Shown here piece by piece: positions 19,016-27,719 of a DNA stretch of 31,050 nucleotides; position 1 is the stretch's first letter; each line of letters starts with the position of its first letter. The stretch is from Bremia lactucae (lineage: Eukaryota > Oomycota > Peronosporomycetes > Peronosporales > Peronosporaceae): assembly GCF_004359215.1 (NCBI RefSeq), contig NW_027152031.1:486508-517557 (forward strand), given 5' to 3'. Under the pieces are notes generated by a model that saw only the letters and a program-made list of their open reading frames with translations, was not told the DNA's origin and made no database searches. The position numbers were made by a program, and so were the translations under genes.

Positions 19016-20040
19016 AGATACAACTATTCTGCTTCTTGCACAATCATAATATAACAGCACCATCCGTTTCACAGGACACCCTGACACAGACTTAGAATCC
19101 GATTTGTCAACCGCGAAATCGGCGTCGCTTCGGCTTTTAATTTTAAAATTGTTCGTTAATTTTCTGAGCCCGCTTATCTGCTTCACCATCTTGATTTTTT
19201 TTAAATATCTTGAAATGCGATTGATCATCTTTCAATCGACCATAGTCGGCTTGTGCGTTTTTGGAGTCGCTCTATGCACGGCAAAACATATGTCTGGTCT
19301 TGTAAAATGCGCAATTCAAAGTAAACTTCTCACCACGACTAACATATCATCACGCTTGCATTGCTTTTCGCGGTCATCACAGGGAGGTATTTGGGTCTTG
19401 TCAATATTTTCGTTGCAGTCTTCATCATTTAAAGATCGCACTCCATTCCGCCATTTCGAACCCATAGCTAGGTTTATAGAGCGTCTATTACACAGCCCAC
19501 CTCCTCATCCAGCCAGCAAAATGCGAACACCCAAAGGCTTGATCTCTAAGAAGCCAAGTCGCCAAAAAACTTGTCTACTGCAACATTCGATGAGCCTTTG
19601 GCCAACAAGTCATCCACGTAAACTCCAACTACCTTAAACTCGCCTTTGTCCATCTAAAAATAACGACACTATGTTGCCGTGTACTATACGAAACCGATTT
19701 ACATAATGTCCTGTAACTTGCTCTTCCAGACTGTCAGCCTGCTTTAAACCAACAATATTTTCTTGCAGTAGCGCTAGCTGACTCGGGCTCTACACACCGT
19801 ATTTCATCACTCAATCTTGTCATATTTTGTTCCATTAAATTATATTCATGAAAGATCTAGATGCTTTCTTCGTCTGCCGTCCCAGTGCATTTAGCGCTGT
19901 GACAAAACCAGTACCACCTTGACTGTACCAAGCTCCGTAACTACAGCAAACGTCATGGTGTAGTCGATAGCAAATAATGCTCGTTTCCGCACGCGACGAG
20001 TCGAGCCTTGTATCTATTGACGTCACTATTTGCGTCCGTC
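19004..20040 (-). pseudogene. Copia RT and RNase H, minus strand
   Basis: Read leftwards from 20040: VNRYKARLVACGNEHYL (RT fingers), TFAVVTELGTVKVV, then from 19635 KVVGVYVDDLLAKGSSNVA with an intact YVDD at 19609-19620. A broken thumb follows, and then the connection MINRISRYLKKIKMVK (19228). RNase H reads SRSDADFAVDKSDSKSVSGC (19120-19060), with the catalytic Asp in SDADFA and the RKSVSG-like stretch. The RNase H is cut short at about 19004 by LTR sequence. Stops occur throughout. It is a different copia subfamily from the plus-strand remnant, judged by the different RNase H residues. Confidence 0.75.
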
Positions 20041-20149
20041 TTCGTACTTTTTGTATAAAATATGCGATGAAATAAGTTCACCAGCTCTCACAGACAACTT
20101 GCTACAAAGCCCTCCTATAATTCAGTAATTGTTGTTATTAACTAGCGAT

Positions 20150-20870
20150 GTGTTAAAAGCAAGTGAAGAACAATACTTAATTGTTGTCCTTCGCTTACTT
20201 TTCATCGCCTTGCTGAGTTCTTTGGATCAGGTACCGGATGGGAACGTCATCGGCCTTTTGCTTGACCGGGTCAAATGTCGGAATGCGTCCATATATATAT
20301 GACCGATAACTTTTGGCTTGGCGACGTATCGTTGAGCTCCTCCTGATCAGCACCCCCTTCAAATACCCTGGAAGTTCACCGTTCTGCCTATTTCTTAACG
20401 TTATCACAAACCGGACATGATGGATCCCGACCACAATTAAACTCTTCGGAATTTACACTTTGTATTTTTTCATCTCGTCACACTTACCTACCACGATAAC
20501 CGCATTTCCACGGTCACCCAGCTAATTGCTTTTTGTATCCTTGAGCACTGTATAGGTGACCCAACTCTTGTGACCTCGCCAGATGTCCTCAATTAAGTTG
20601 CTCAATAAACGGACGAATATCCTTTTAGTGGGCAGGTAATCTGCTCGTGTTTGCATTGGGATGGCCCCAGTTTATAATGTACGTAGCATACTCGGCTGCA
20701 GTATCCCAAAAACGTAAAGGTAAATGCAGTTTAATGGGTGCATTTGTCAGCCTTCTGTCTGCTGGCCAGGTTATTCGCATCGCTCATTTCACGCAAACGT
20801 GTCCAGTATTTTGCCCTCTCCACCCCCATCAGTTTGTAAGACTTAAATTCGAAGATTAAAATGTCGCTTG
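20150..20870 (-). pseudogene. Copia integrase C-part and connector, minus strand
   Basis: Leftwards from 20870 the fragments read RLTNAPIKLHLPLRFWDTAA and EYATYIINWGHPNAN, which is the end of the copia integrase core (LPLRFW..A..A.Y..NR). This is followed by the post-core region and an open stretch at 20434-20195 (79 codons: YLKGVLIRRSSTIRRQ, KADDVPIRYLIQR), the connector before RT. The DDE residues themselves lie in the damaged, duplicated part at 20801-21048 and cannot be placed. From 20150 to 20040 I see nothing clear. Confidence 0.6.
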
Positions 20871-21048
20871 AACGCAGCTAAAATACAGGATTGAACTTCT
20901 GAGCAGCTACATGAACGAAGCTGTTTTACAAAACCCATCCAGTGTTTCGCACTCTCCACCTCCAACAATTTGTAAGACTTAAATTCGATGCTTAAAATGT
21001 CGATCGAACGCAGCCAACAATATGATTGATCTTCTGGGTAGCTGTGGT
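20801..21048. repeat. Direct duplication within copia integrase, period about 138 bp
   Basis: The segments at about 20801-20912 and 20939-21048 share tttgtaagacttaaattcga, aaaatgtcg and gaacgcagc in the same order, with roughly 80 percent agreement by eye. Both are part of the minus-strand copia remnant. The duplication predates much of the point decay because the two units have diverged. Confidence 0.75.
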
Positions 21049-21084
21049 TTTTTGTCTTTGCAGATATACACGGCAATAGTTGCA

Positions 21085-21537
21085 TCTATGTGATAGCAGT
21101 ACAAGCCGACCTGCACTGATAACAGTGAAGGTGAGGTGCCTTCGAGTACTTGACGTAAACGGCGTGCAGAGGTAGGTTTGAAGTCTTAGCAACTGAAAGT
21201 CGATACTCAGAAGGCTTAGATTAGGAGAAAAATAAAACTGTATATATTTTTTTAATTTCCTACGTATAGCAATCTTTTTAACAGAGTTCATATATTTATC
21301 ATTGTATTACGCCTCGTTGCTCACCGCCATTTGCGCATCTAGCTGCGATCGGCGAGGTTGATTAAACTAGACTTTACCAATACCAACAAACAGAGCTGTC
21401 GCATTATTGGTACAATATTACCATTTTTACATAAATGTTGGAAATGTTAAGTAAAAAATAATAGATTATTATTTTATTTTTCATTTAGTATTCCTCTTAA
21501 AGAAATTTATATTTATGTAACGGGGCACGTCATTACA
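21085..21537 (-). repeat. Type-A-like LTR, minus strand
   Basis: On the minus strand it starts TGTAATGACGTGCCCC at 21537 with the terminal hairpin (21516-21537), then TTACATAAATATAAATTTC, as in the plus-strand type-A LTRs. The later part (21290-21085) aligns with the 3' half, including tttatttttctcc, cctctgcacg and cactgttatcagtgcagg. The final 30 or so bases are missing. It borders the copia integrase fragment but does not prove they belong together, since the plus-strand type-A LTRs are joined to gypsy bodies. Confidence 0.65.
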
Positions 21538-21790
21538 ATCTGTGGCCGAGCAAAGCTTACCAAAAACCGGTCACCAAGACAAGTGATTGAACATTCAAGT
21601 CGAACAAGTTACAAAATATGACATCAATTGGCGAGTTCCTTCCGGTGTCCATGCGTGATTGCACGCATCTGTTCGTTTTCCTCCGCGCAGGACAAACAAG
21701 TTATCCACTTTGTATTCGTTTTTTTGAGGCCAGAAGCAGGGCTCGGGCCATTTTGGCAAATTTGTCGTATCATAAAACGGAGTGAGAACG
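21538..21790. other. Unassigned spacer
   Basis: I see no recognisable domain between the minus-strand LTR and the type-A linker that starts at about 21791. A frame is open on the plus strand (from 21628) and on the minus strand (21912-21595), but neither shows a known motif. Confidence 0.4.
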
Positions 21791-22025
21791 ATGGCCGCAC
21801 TTGTGGTGTGGTCATTAGCACGACTGCACGAGACCTCATTGTGACCCATCACACTGTGGAGTTCGATCCTAACGGCTGTGCACAAGCACTTGAAGGGTCG
21901 AAGGTCCACCATTGTGACGTGGATATAGTTAGCTCATCGATGGACAAGAGTGTCCTCGATGAGGAGACTCCGATTGAACGTTTTACAACCCATCCTGGGA
22001 GACTTAGAATATAGATCCTTAATAT
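21791..22025 (+). pseudogene. Type-A protease-RT linker, element A2
   Basis: CGVVISTTARDLIVTHHTVE and GCAQALEGSKVHH correspond to CGSVVSMTAP and GCAQAHAASKFGH of element A1 (about 3135-3260) and to the minus-strand linker near the left edge. There is no catalytic motif. The junction with unrelated sequence lies at about 21791. The frame is open to the stop at 22012. Confidence 0.7.
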
Positions 22026-22029
22026 AAGA

Positions 22030-22690
22030 CTATGGTCAAATTCAAGAATAAATTTTCTGAATCCGTACCGTGCGAGTTACTTAAGGATAAAGGCACTCGA
22101 CACGAAGTCGACCTGATACCAAGCTCGAAATACTGCATCATGAAGCAGTGGCCATTTCGTCGTGAGCAAATATTAGCGATCGACAAATTCTTTGCCGATC
22201 GCTTAGCAGGGGGCCATGAGAGGGAGTCAACTCCCACATAGCTCTCCGACCTTCTCTGTGCGAAAAGCAATAGGAGGATGGTGGATTTTGCATGCGTCCA
22301 GTAAATTGAACGCTGCAACGTAACCGGCTCAAACGCCAATACCACGAAAAGACGTAATCATTATAATGTCAAAGAGTACCATAATTTTTCGTCAATGGAT
22401 CTGATGAATGGATTATATCAGATCCTCATGCGTGAACAGGATATCCCGCTCACAGCAGCAGACACGCCAAGTGGAATGCATTTGGAGTGGCTAGTCATGC
22501 CACATGGACTTAGTAATGCCCCTGCGACATTTAACAGATGTGCAACCAATCTGTTGAGATCGGTGCGGGATTTCGCACCGAGTTATTTTATGACGTCTTC
22601 GTTCATGAACGGAAAGTCGGATGTTAAAGTACATCGTACCACGTCCGAAAGGTTCTTCACTTATGCGTAAGCCCAAGTTAAATGCAAATC
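22030..22690 (+). pseudogene. Type-A reverse transcriptase, element A2
   Basis: CELLKDKGTRHEVDLIPSSK and REQILAIDKFFADRLAG open the fingers. A frameshift follows near 22220. The palm then reads FSSMDLMNGLYQILMREQDI (catalytic Asp at about 22398) and WLVMPHGLSNAPATFNRC (22489), better kept than in A1. The YFDD box near 22590 lacks one G, as in A1, so the frame breaks at the catalytic Asp pair. After DVKVHR the thumb is cut off by a deletion. Confidence 0.85.
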
Positions 22691-22990
22691 TCAAGATACC
22701 CAGTGCATGATAAAGCACTCTTTGCCATTTAATATGCACTGGATAAGTTTATGGTCTATCTCTAAAGAGATAGATTGCACATTGCTTATAGGGACCATGC
22801 GTCCTTAGGCGCGGCCGTAAATAGTCCACACCTCTCGCAAGAATGGCGAGATGGCTGTCTCTCTTCGCGGAGTAGCATTTCTCCGTGGAATATAAACTAA
22901 GGCGATTTAATGTCGTCGCTGATGCCAATTCGCGCCGGGCCGATTTTGAGCTGGCTACGCAAATGAAAAGAGAGGATAAGCCCACTGTTG
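22691..22990 (+). pseudogene. Type-A RNase H fragment, element A2
   Basis: It starts in mid-domain at YPVHDKALFAI, where the catalytic Glu of HDKELLAI is Ala. It continues with a stop, KFMVYL, and YRDHASL, where YTDHASL is usual (the Asp is kept). NSPHLSQEW and later broken pieces of the C-terminus follow. The first Asp motif VCDAS is deleted. The hairpin at 22755-22774 is the counterpart of 5004-5027 in A1, with one base pair changed on both arms. Confidence 0.75.
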
Positions 22991-23950
22991 CAACTATACG
23001 TGTTCCGTCGTCAACATTACTTTACGACGTATAACAGCCTATCAAGAAGATAAGGCTCTGAAAGGTTCGATGAACCATCTTTAAATTCCATCACAATAAT
23101 CCTCAAAAGGATTGTCGAGATTGTATCGATCCTCAACAGATCGATACACAACACGCAATAGTTTATTGCGTTAGAGCCATTGCTGGCGACACACCACGTG
23201 TAGTCATTCCGACCCATAATGGTTTGCGGTCCCGCATCATGTATGAGTGCCACGACGCACCAATATGTGAGCATGAGAAACTTATCTCACGATATGCCAC
23301 GATTTCTACTGGCCAAGCCAGTACGAGTTCGTCCGCAAGTACATACGTTCTTGCAAAGTTTGTCAACGAGTGAAGCCCAGTGCTTCTTTCCGTGCCCCCT
23401 TACAGTATCTGCCTGTTCCGGCAGAGTGTTGGCAGTCCGTATCTATGGACTTCGTCTTCGGATTTCCCGAAGACGATAAAAAGAATAAAGGCATTCTTGT
23501 GTTTGTTGATCGTTTCAGCAAAATGGTACATCTTGCTGCAGTCCCGGAGTCCACCACAGCCAAAGGCTGTGCTCGTGGCTTTGTTGACACGATGTTTCGA
23601 CTCCATGGATTACCCCGTGAACTGGTCTCAGATCGAGACCCTAGATTTACGGCGAAGTTTTGGCAATCTGTGTTCAAATACTTGGAACACAGTTGTAATG
23701 TCAACTTCCGACCATTGAGAGACCGATGGTCAGACAGAACGTGCAAATCATATCCTCGGATAGATACTTTGCGGATGCGTCCACTCGATTTTGAGTTGGG
23801 GCGAGTTCTTGCTGACGGAAGAATTTGCCATCAAAAATTTGGGCATGCGTTAATAAAGCATACACCGTTTTTCGTGAATGGATTACGCCATCAACGTATA
23901 ACCGGCTTGTTTGAGAGTGACTCTCATTTAAGGAAGGGAGGGACTCGCTC
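22991..23950 (+). pseudogene. Type-A integrase, element A2
   Basis: The zinc finger is readable near 23200-23370 (VVIPTHN, IMYECHDAP and later CQR-type residues in another frame). The core (ORF 23370-24038) reads QSVSMDFVFGFPEDDK with the first Asp at 23448-23450, DRFSKMVHLAAVP, and LVSDRDPRF with the second Asp at 23631-23633. The Glu of ETDGQTER is present at 23737-23739 but in a different frame, after a shift near 23695. The ORF then returns to the family frame at KHTPFFVNGLRHQR. All three catalytic residues exist at DNA level, but not in one frame. Confidence 0.85.
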
Positions 23951-24600
23951 AGGCAAAAAAGATCTAACTCTTGCTTATCACACATTGACTCAACAGTCAA
24001 TGCGAAATATACCAATGTTGAATCAATCAACATTATAGAGGACAAACTCAGCAATAGCGATAAGGCTATTGCTGACTTCGATAACAACGATGCTGATATA
24101 CTCATTATCGAAAATCATGATACTAGGGAGAACAATAATGCTCTCACTAAAAAGGAGAATGACAACTCCGCAGTGCGCACCGGGCGGAAAACAAATCAAG
24201 TCAGAAGAAGAGTTCCTGCTAGCTTGAGAAGCAGTGGTCCGTTCCGTACTCTGACAAAACGGAACACCAAAAAAAATCATTTAAAATTAATGATCTACTC
24301 CTACTGTCTACGGTAAACCTACCTAAACATGTAGTGACAAATGTGGGCAGTAAAAAAATACTGTCCAAGTATATCGGCCCGTTCCGTGTACTGCACCGCC
24401 AAGGCAATACGTACACGATCGAGCTGCCTCGTAAAATGCGTACGCATCCTACGTCTTATGTTGGACGTCTCCGCCCGTACCATCAGTACGGGGCTTCTTC
24501 CGGTTTCCGAAACAAACCAACACCGTCTAAGGTATCTGTTAAAGACTGATGGCCCCGAGTCAAAGCCTGAAAATCTCGGGACTAAGTCTGACTCTCAGAA
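23951..24600 (+). pseudogene. Integrase C-terminus with GPY/F, element A2
   Basis: An Asp/Asn-rich spacer (DKLSNSDKAIADFDNND, about 24040) corresponds to that of A1. The open stretch 24334-24549 holds KKILSKYIGPFRVLHRQGN and LPRKMRTHPTSYVGRLRPY, the GPY/F module. The ORF continues to a stop at 24547. The hairpin at 24049-24074 (10-bp arms) is the counterpart of 6299-6324 in A1. Confidence 0.8.
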
Positions 24601-24904
24601 CCTGACGTTCTACTGCATCCTTCAAAAATAAAATCTTATGACGGGCTGCCACCAGCTTGTTTTGAAGGGACTGATGTGTCCGTTTGTTCGCCAGTTGATC
24701 AATTGCAACTTGCGGACGGTTTTTCAGCTATCGCGAAAAACATCGTCGACCGTCGTCGCTAACTCGCGACGACGGGATTGCTCGTGATCTATGTCCTCCC
24801 GTAAATAATGGAGGACGTGATCCAAGTCACGGTGTTGATTCGGGTTCGGCGAACGAGGTGAGCCCGATTACTCAATCTCCACATATATCAACAAATTCGA
24901 GTGG

Positions 24905-25035
24905 TGAGAAGCGTTTTCTAGTTGAACACTTCTTGAAATACCGTGAGGTGAAAGGGGTTTAAACGAGTTACCTTGTTCGTTGGCGAGCATATCTGCCCAC
25001 GCATGATAGCTGGAAACCTCGTTTTCGACTAATGA
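24905..25035 (+). pseudogene. Chromodomain, element A2
   Basis: The plus strand reads KRFLVEHFLKYREVKGV, a TAA, then TSYLVRWRAYLPTHDSWKPR. This has the chromodomain pattern: a starting FxVE, a YLVRW strand and a closing DSWxP. Such domains bind methylated histone tails in chromoviruses. One stop (near 24958) interrupts it. It lies 350 bp after GPY/F, with broken spacer between. Type A is therefore also a chromodomain gypsy, although A1 lost this part. Confidence 0.75.
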
Positions 25036-25083
25036 TGGATGCCCGGGTCTCGTTTGACAGTACGTCGAGACCCATTCTTCTCA

Positions 25084-26152
25084 TCACCTCGTCACATCCC
25101 CCCTTAGCCAATAGTCAGCCATCAGGGAACGAGCACTTCCCGCGCTCGTAAGAGGATTGTAGGCTCTTAATCCCTTCGCGCATCTCAGAAGAGATGCGAG
25201 TCCTCCAATGGGTCCCTTTAAGGGAGTATCCGCATGGACTGCGCACTTAAGCACTAGGGACATAAATCCTTTCACGCAAGGCAACGCAAGGCTGCCTCTC
25301 TGGACAAACGGCGCAGCCTGTAGCGTGTACTGTGTACGACCCATTTTTCGAACCGATCCCGGAAAGCATCCAATTTGTCAAGCCAGGCTTCGCGGCTTTG
25401 CAAATTCTGCACGAATGCTTCCCAAGCTTAAAACAAAGACGTGATATCATTTGCACGCTTGCATGTGTACTAACGATGCCGGAAAAATGCATCGATGAAG
25501 AATTCCGTTTCGTCCTCACCAGGATTGTGAAGCCTGGATGAGTCGAGAAAGGTATTTTGTAGCGGTCGTTGGTCACACCAGACCAACGAGTTATGTTGCC
25601 CATAGAGGCAACTATAAATTCCTAAAATTAGCGAACCGCAAAGCATTGCGGTCCCTCTCCCGTTGGTTCAGATGACGTTCACGCTAACATTACTATCACA
25701 GTGATCTTAACCATCACTCCGTTCCTGGTGATGCCTACCGAAGTGACCTTTACGATCACATCGTTCGTGGTGATGCATCTCGACATCACTAGAGCTATCG
25801 TCGTCCAAGGAGTTATCACTTTATGACTCCACACCGAAAGCGTCTAACGAGTCAACAACGTCGGTATGACCTCTTTGGTTGGAACGTCATGGCCCTTAGG
25901 TTTAACGGACGTGGACCCGGTTGATACGGAGGCCTTAACAGTTGCCACCGAGTCGGGCGATGACGCCGACTCGGCCCAGTTACTTAGCAGGTGACTTACA
26001 CCAGTCACCTCCAATTGGAGGAGGAGTGACATTTTTCCCGCGGTAGACGCGATAGCGTCAACTGAAACATTTACATCGCTTACAGCTGCACTGAGCCGTG
26101 CAGCTGCCAGCTTTGTGACCTCACAGGCGACGCGCACGGGTTTCGAAACCAT
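25084..26152 (-). pseudogene. Antisense frame between pol and 3' LTR, type A (copy 2)
   Basis: On the minus strand an ATG at 26152 opens a 102-codon frame: MVSKPVRVACEVTKLAAARL, DVNVSVDAIAS, TVKASVSTGSTSVK, DVPTKEVIPTLL. After breaks, a helical stretch reads AWEAFVQNLQSREAWLDKLD and RDRFEKWVVHSTRYRLRRLS (about 25430-25310). The last part (25160-25084) reads SAGSARSLMADYWLRGDVTR and a stop. The first part aligns from its ATG with 7205-6781. The final stop is close to the end of the chromodomain region, so the arrangement is convergent with pol, as in element B. I recognise no family. Frame breaks and stops make this copy a pseudogene. Confidence 0.5.
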
Positions 26153-26252
26153 GCGTGATTATAATTTGAATTTAAATAAAACCAACAAGTGCTAATTTAG
26201 AGACAAAACAATACTCTCGGTCACTTTACATCAGTCACTGTTGCGACTTTTG

Positions 26253-26264
26253 TTTAGGGGGTGA
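26253..26264 (+). promoter_or_regulatory. Polypurine tract of element A2
   Basis: The run tttagggggtga directly precedes the LTR start TGTAAC at 26265, matching the position of the tract before 7386. Confidence 0.65.
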
Positions 26265-26394
26265 TGTAACCTGGTATCCCGTTACATAAATATCGTTTCC
26301 TAGTAAGAGGAATAATAAATATAATTCTCTATAAAATGAAATAGATACGGAGAACAAAATTGTTATCTTTTATTAATTATTGACTTACCAGTTA

Positions 26395-26420
26395 CAATAT
26401 TACCAAATTTGGTAATATTG
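26395..26420. repeat. Perfect 26-bp palindrome inside the LTR
   Basis: Both halves are complementary (left half CAATATTACCAAA), with no loop. Counterparts are at 2148-2173 (12-bp arms), 7485-7512 (14-bp arms with one mismatch and changed bases on both sides) and 14504-14529 (one mismatch). Confidence 0.9.
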
Positions 26421-26603
26421 ACGCAATAAGACATTAGCTCTAATAATTAGTTGATTAACGTTCAAATTAACCCCGCCAATCGTTATAAGACACAATTAGG
26501 CGGTGCGCAAGGAGGCACTTTACATAATTACTTATGAATATATCAAAGATAGTAGATAGAAGGTCGTTACGAAAGAACTTAATTTATAAATACAATTTTA
26601 CTT

Positions 26604-26671
26604 TTCTCTATACTAAAGCCTCAGTATCGACACTAATTTCTCTATACTAAAGCCTTAGTATCGACTCTAGT
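26604..26671. repeat. 34-bp tandem duplication in LTR
   Basis: Units 26604-26637 and 26638-26671 share ttctctatactaaagcc and agtatcga. The other type-A LTRs carry one unit only, so this is specific to this copy. Confidence 0.85.
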
Positions 26672-27049
26672 AGCTAAAATCTCTTAGCTACTTGAAAACT
26701 TCCTCTGCACGTCAGTGTACGTAAAGTAATCTAGGCACCTCACCTATACTGTAATCACTGTAGGTTGACTAGTGCTGCTTTGCAAAAAATGCCCCGTTAC
26801 ACCTCATGACAGACATACGAGAAAGTAGCTTGACTGTTGCCATTGTTGGTATCTATTTAAATATTTTTGAGCCCTTAAAAGTGTCAGAAAAGCTCATGAA
26901 TCTTATATTATCCAGATTAAACTGAGCTTATGGCTTCGAAGATGGCAGATAAGTTAATACTAAGCAATTCCATTTCGTAAAACATCATTTACGAGCTATA
27001 TTTCGTCGCTCTATACACCAACCTACTTCTTTAAGCGACCGTAACGCGC

Positions 27050-27588
27050 TGCGGTAACTGTAGGCGGGCACGTCGCAATGCGGCCACGCTCTACTTAAAC
27101 ACACACCCTAGCACAGCGAGGAAGCGTCTAAACCAGCTTCTCTTGCGTGCAGTGAGGTAGTTGTGGTGGGCGCGTTAGCGACTTCTCCCAACGCACTAAG
27201 TACTTTAGTTAAGTGTCGTCACGGGAGCGGTAATCCTGCTCCTCGTGCGCATTTACCAAGTAGGAAGTAGTTTTAGACTGATTTTTATATAATCGCACTA
27301 AATATAAATACCTATTTTTACCAATCAAAATGTCAATTCTATCGATAACACTTGTATGTATTGCGAGCATATCTTTCTAGATACCTCGCGTATCGGATGA
27401 CGCTAGGCGTCATTCCTCCTTATGTGAATGCACCTATGTGCATCACATACACAAAAGTTGGTCACAAATGTGAATCACACTCGAGTGCTGGGTCTAATTA
27501 CTTAAATTTAGTAAGTGACCATTCCCTAAGTACACCAAGTGTACTTAACGGGGACTGTGTAACAGTAGGGCAACTTTAGCCCGTTACA
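27050..27588 (+). repeat. Probable type-C LTR
   Basis: The end is clear: TAGCCCGTTACA at 27577-27588, preceded by an inverted TGTAAC at 27558 that forms a terminal hairpin. A start at 27050 (CGTAACGCGCT, one arm of an imperfect inverted repeat with the end) would give 539 bp, close to type A in size. TATA-like runs (tttatataatcg) lie near 27285. The start is inferred. No TGG-type primer site follows directly. Confidence 0.55.
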
Positions 27589-27719
27589 CCATCCCCCAAT
27601 TAAGAAGGAATTTACATTTTAAACTCGTCAAAGAGGAGCGAGGACTTGCGAGCAGCTTTACGCGCCGCTAGTTCACTCAATCACTCTAGCGACGTGTGTT
27701 AACATACACGGCGCCAAAG

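Larger units (their letters stand above)
21791..26801 (+). mobile_element. Type-A Ty3/gypsy element A2, 5'-truncated
   Basis: Linker, RT, RNase H, integrase, GPY/F, chromodomain, antisense frame, polypurine tract and a complete 537-bp 3' LTR follow in order. The 5' part (LTR, gag, protease) is missing. It shares motifs and at least one single-base lesion (at YFDD) with element A1, but it keeps the chromodomain that A1 lost. A deletion removes the RT thumb and connection plus the start of RNase H (near 22690). Multiple frame breaks make it non-functional. Confidence 0.85.
26265..26801 (+). repeat. Complete type-A LTR (537 bp)
   Basis: It runs from TGTAACCTGG to TGCCCCGTTACA and serves as the reference for the other type-A LTRs. 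It contains the terminal hairpin (26265-26286), a perfect 26-bp palindrome (26395-26420), the gtgcgcaag box (near 26504), a 34-bp tandem duplication (26604-26671) and a stem with arms AGTAGCTAA and TTAGCTACT (26669-26692). Confidence 0.9.

Noticed and set aside
19104..19637. 177-codon plus-strand ORF, hydrophobic at the start
   Set aside because: It is opposite the copia RT (YVDD) and RNase H on the minus strand; the apparent membrane segment comes from AT-rich complement.
20801..21048. Repeat units considered as a CRISPR-like or satellite array
   Set aside because: There are only two diverged units, with no regular spacers; this is a local duplication within copia integrase.
25208..25541. 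Plus-strand ORFs of about 70-78 codons
   Set aside because: The minus strand reads more like protein here and continues an ordered antisense frame; the plus ORFs carry no motif.
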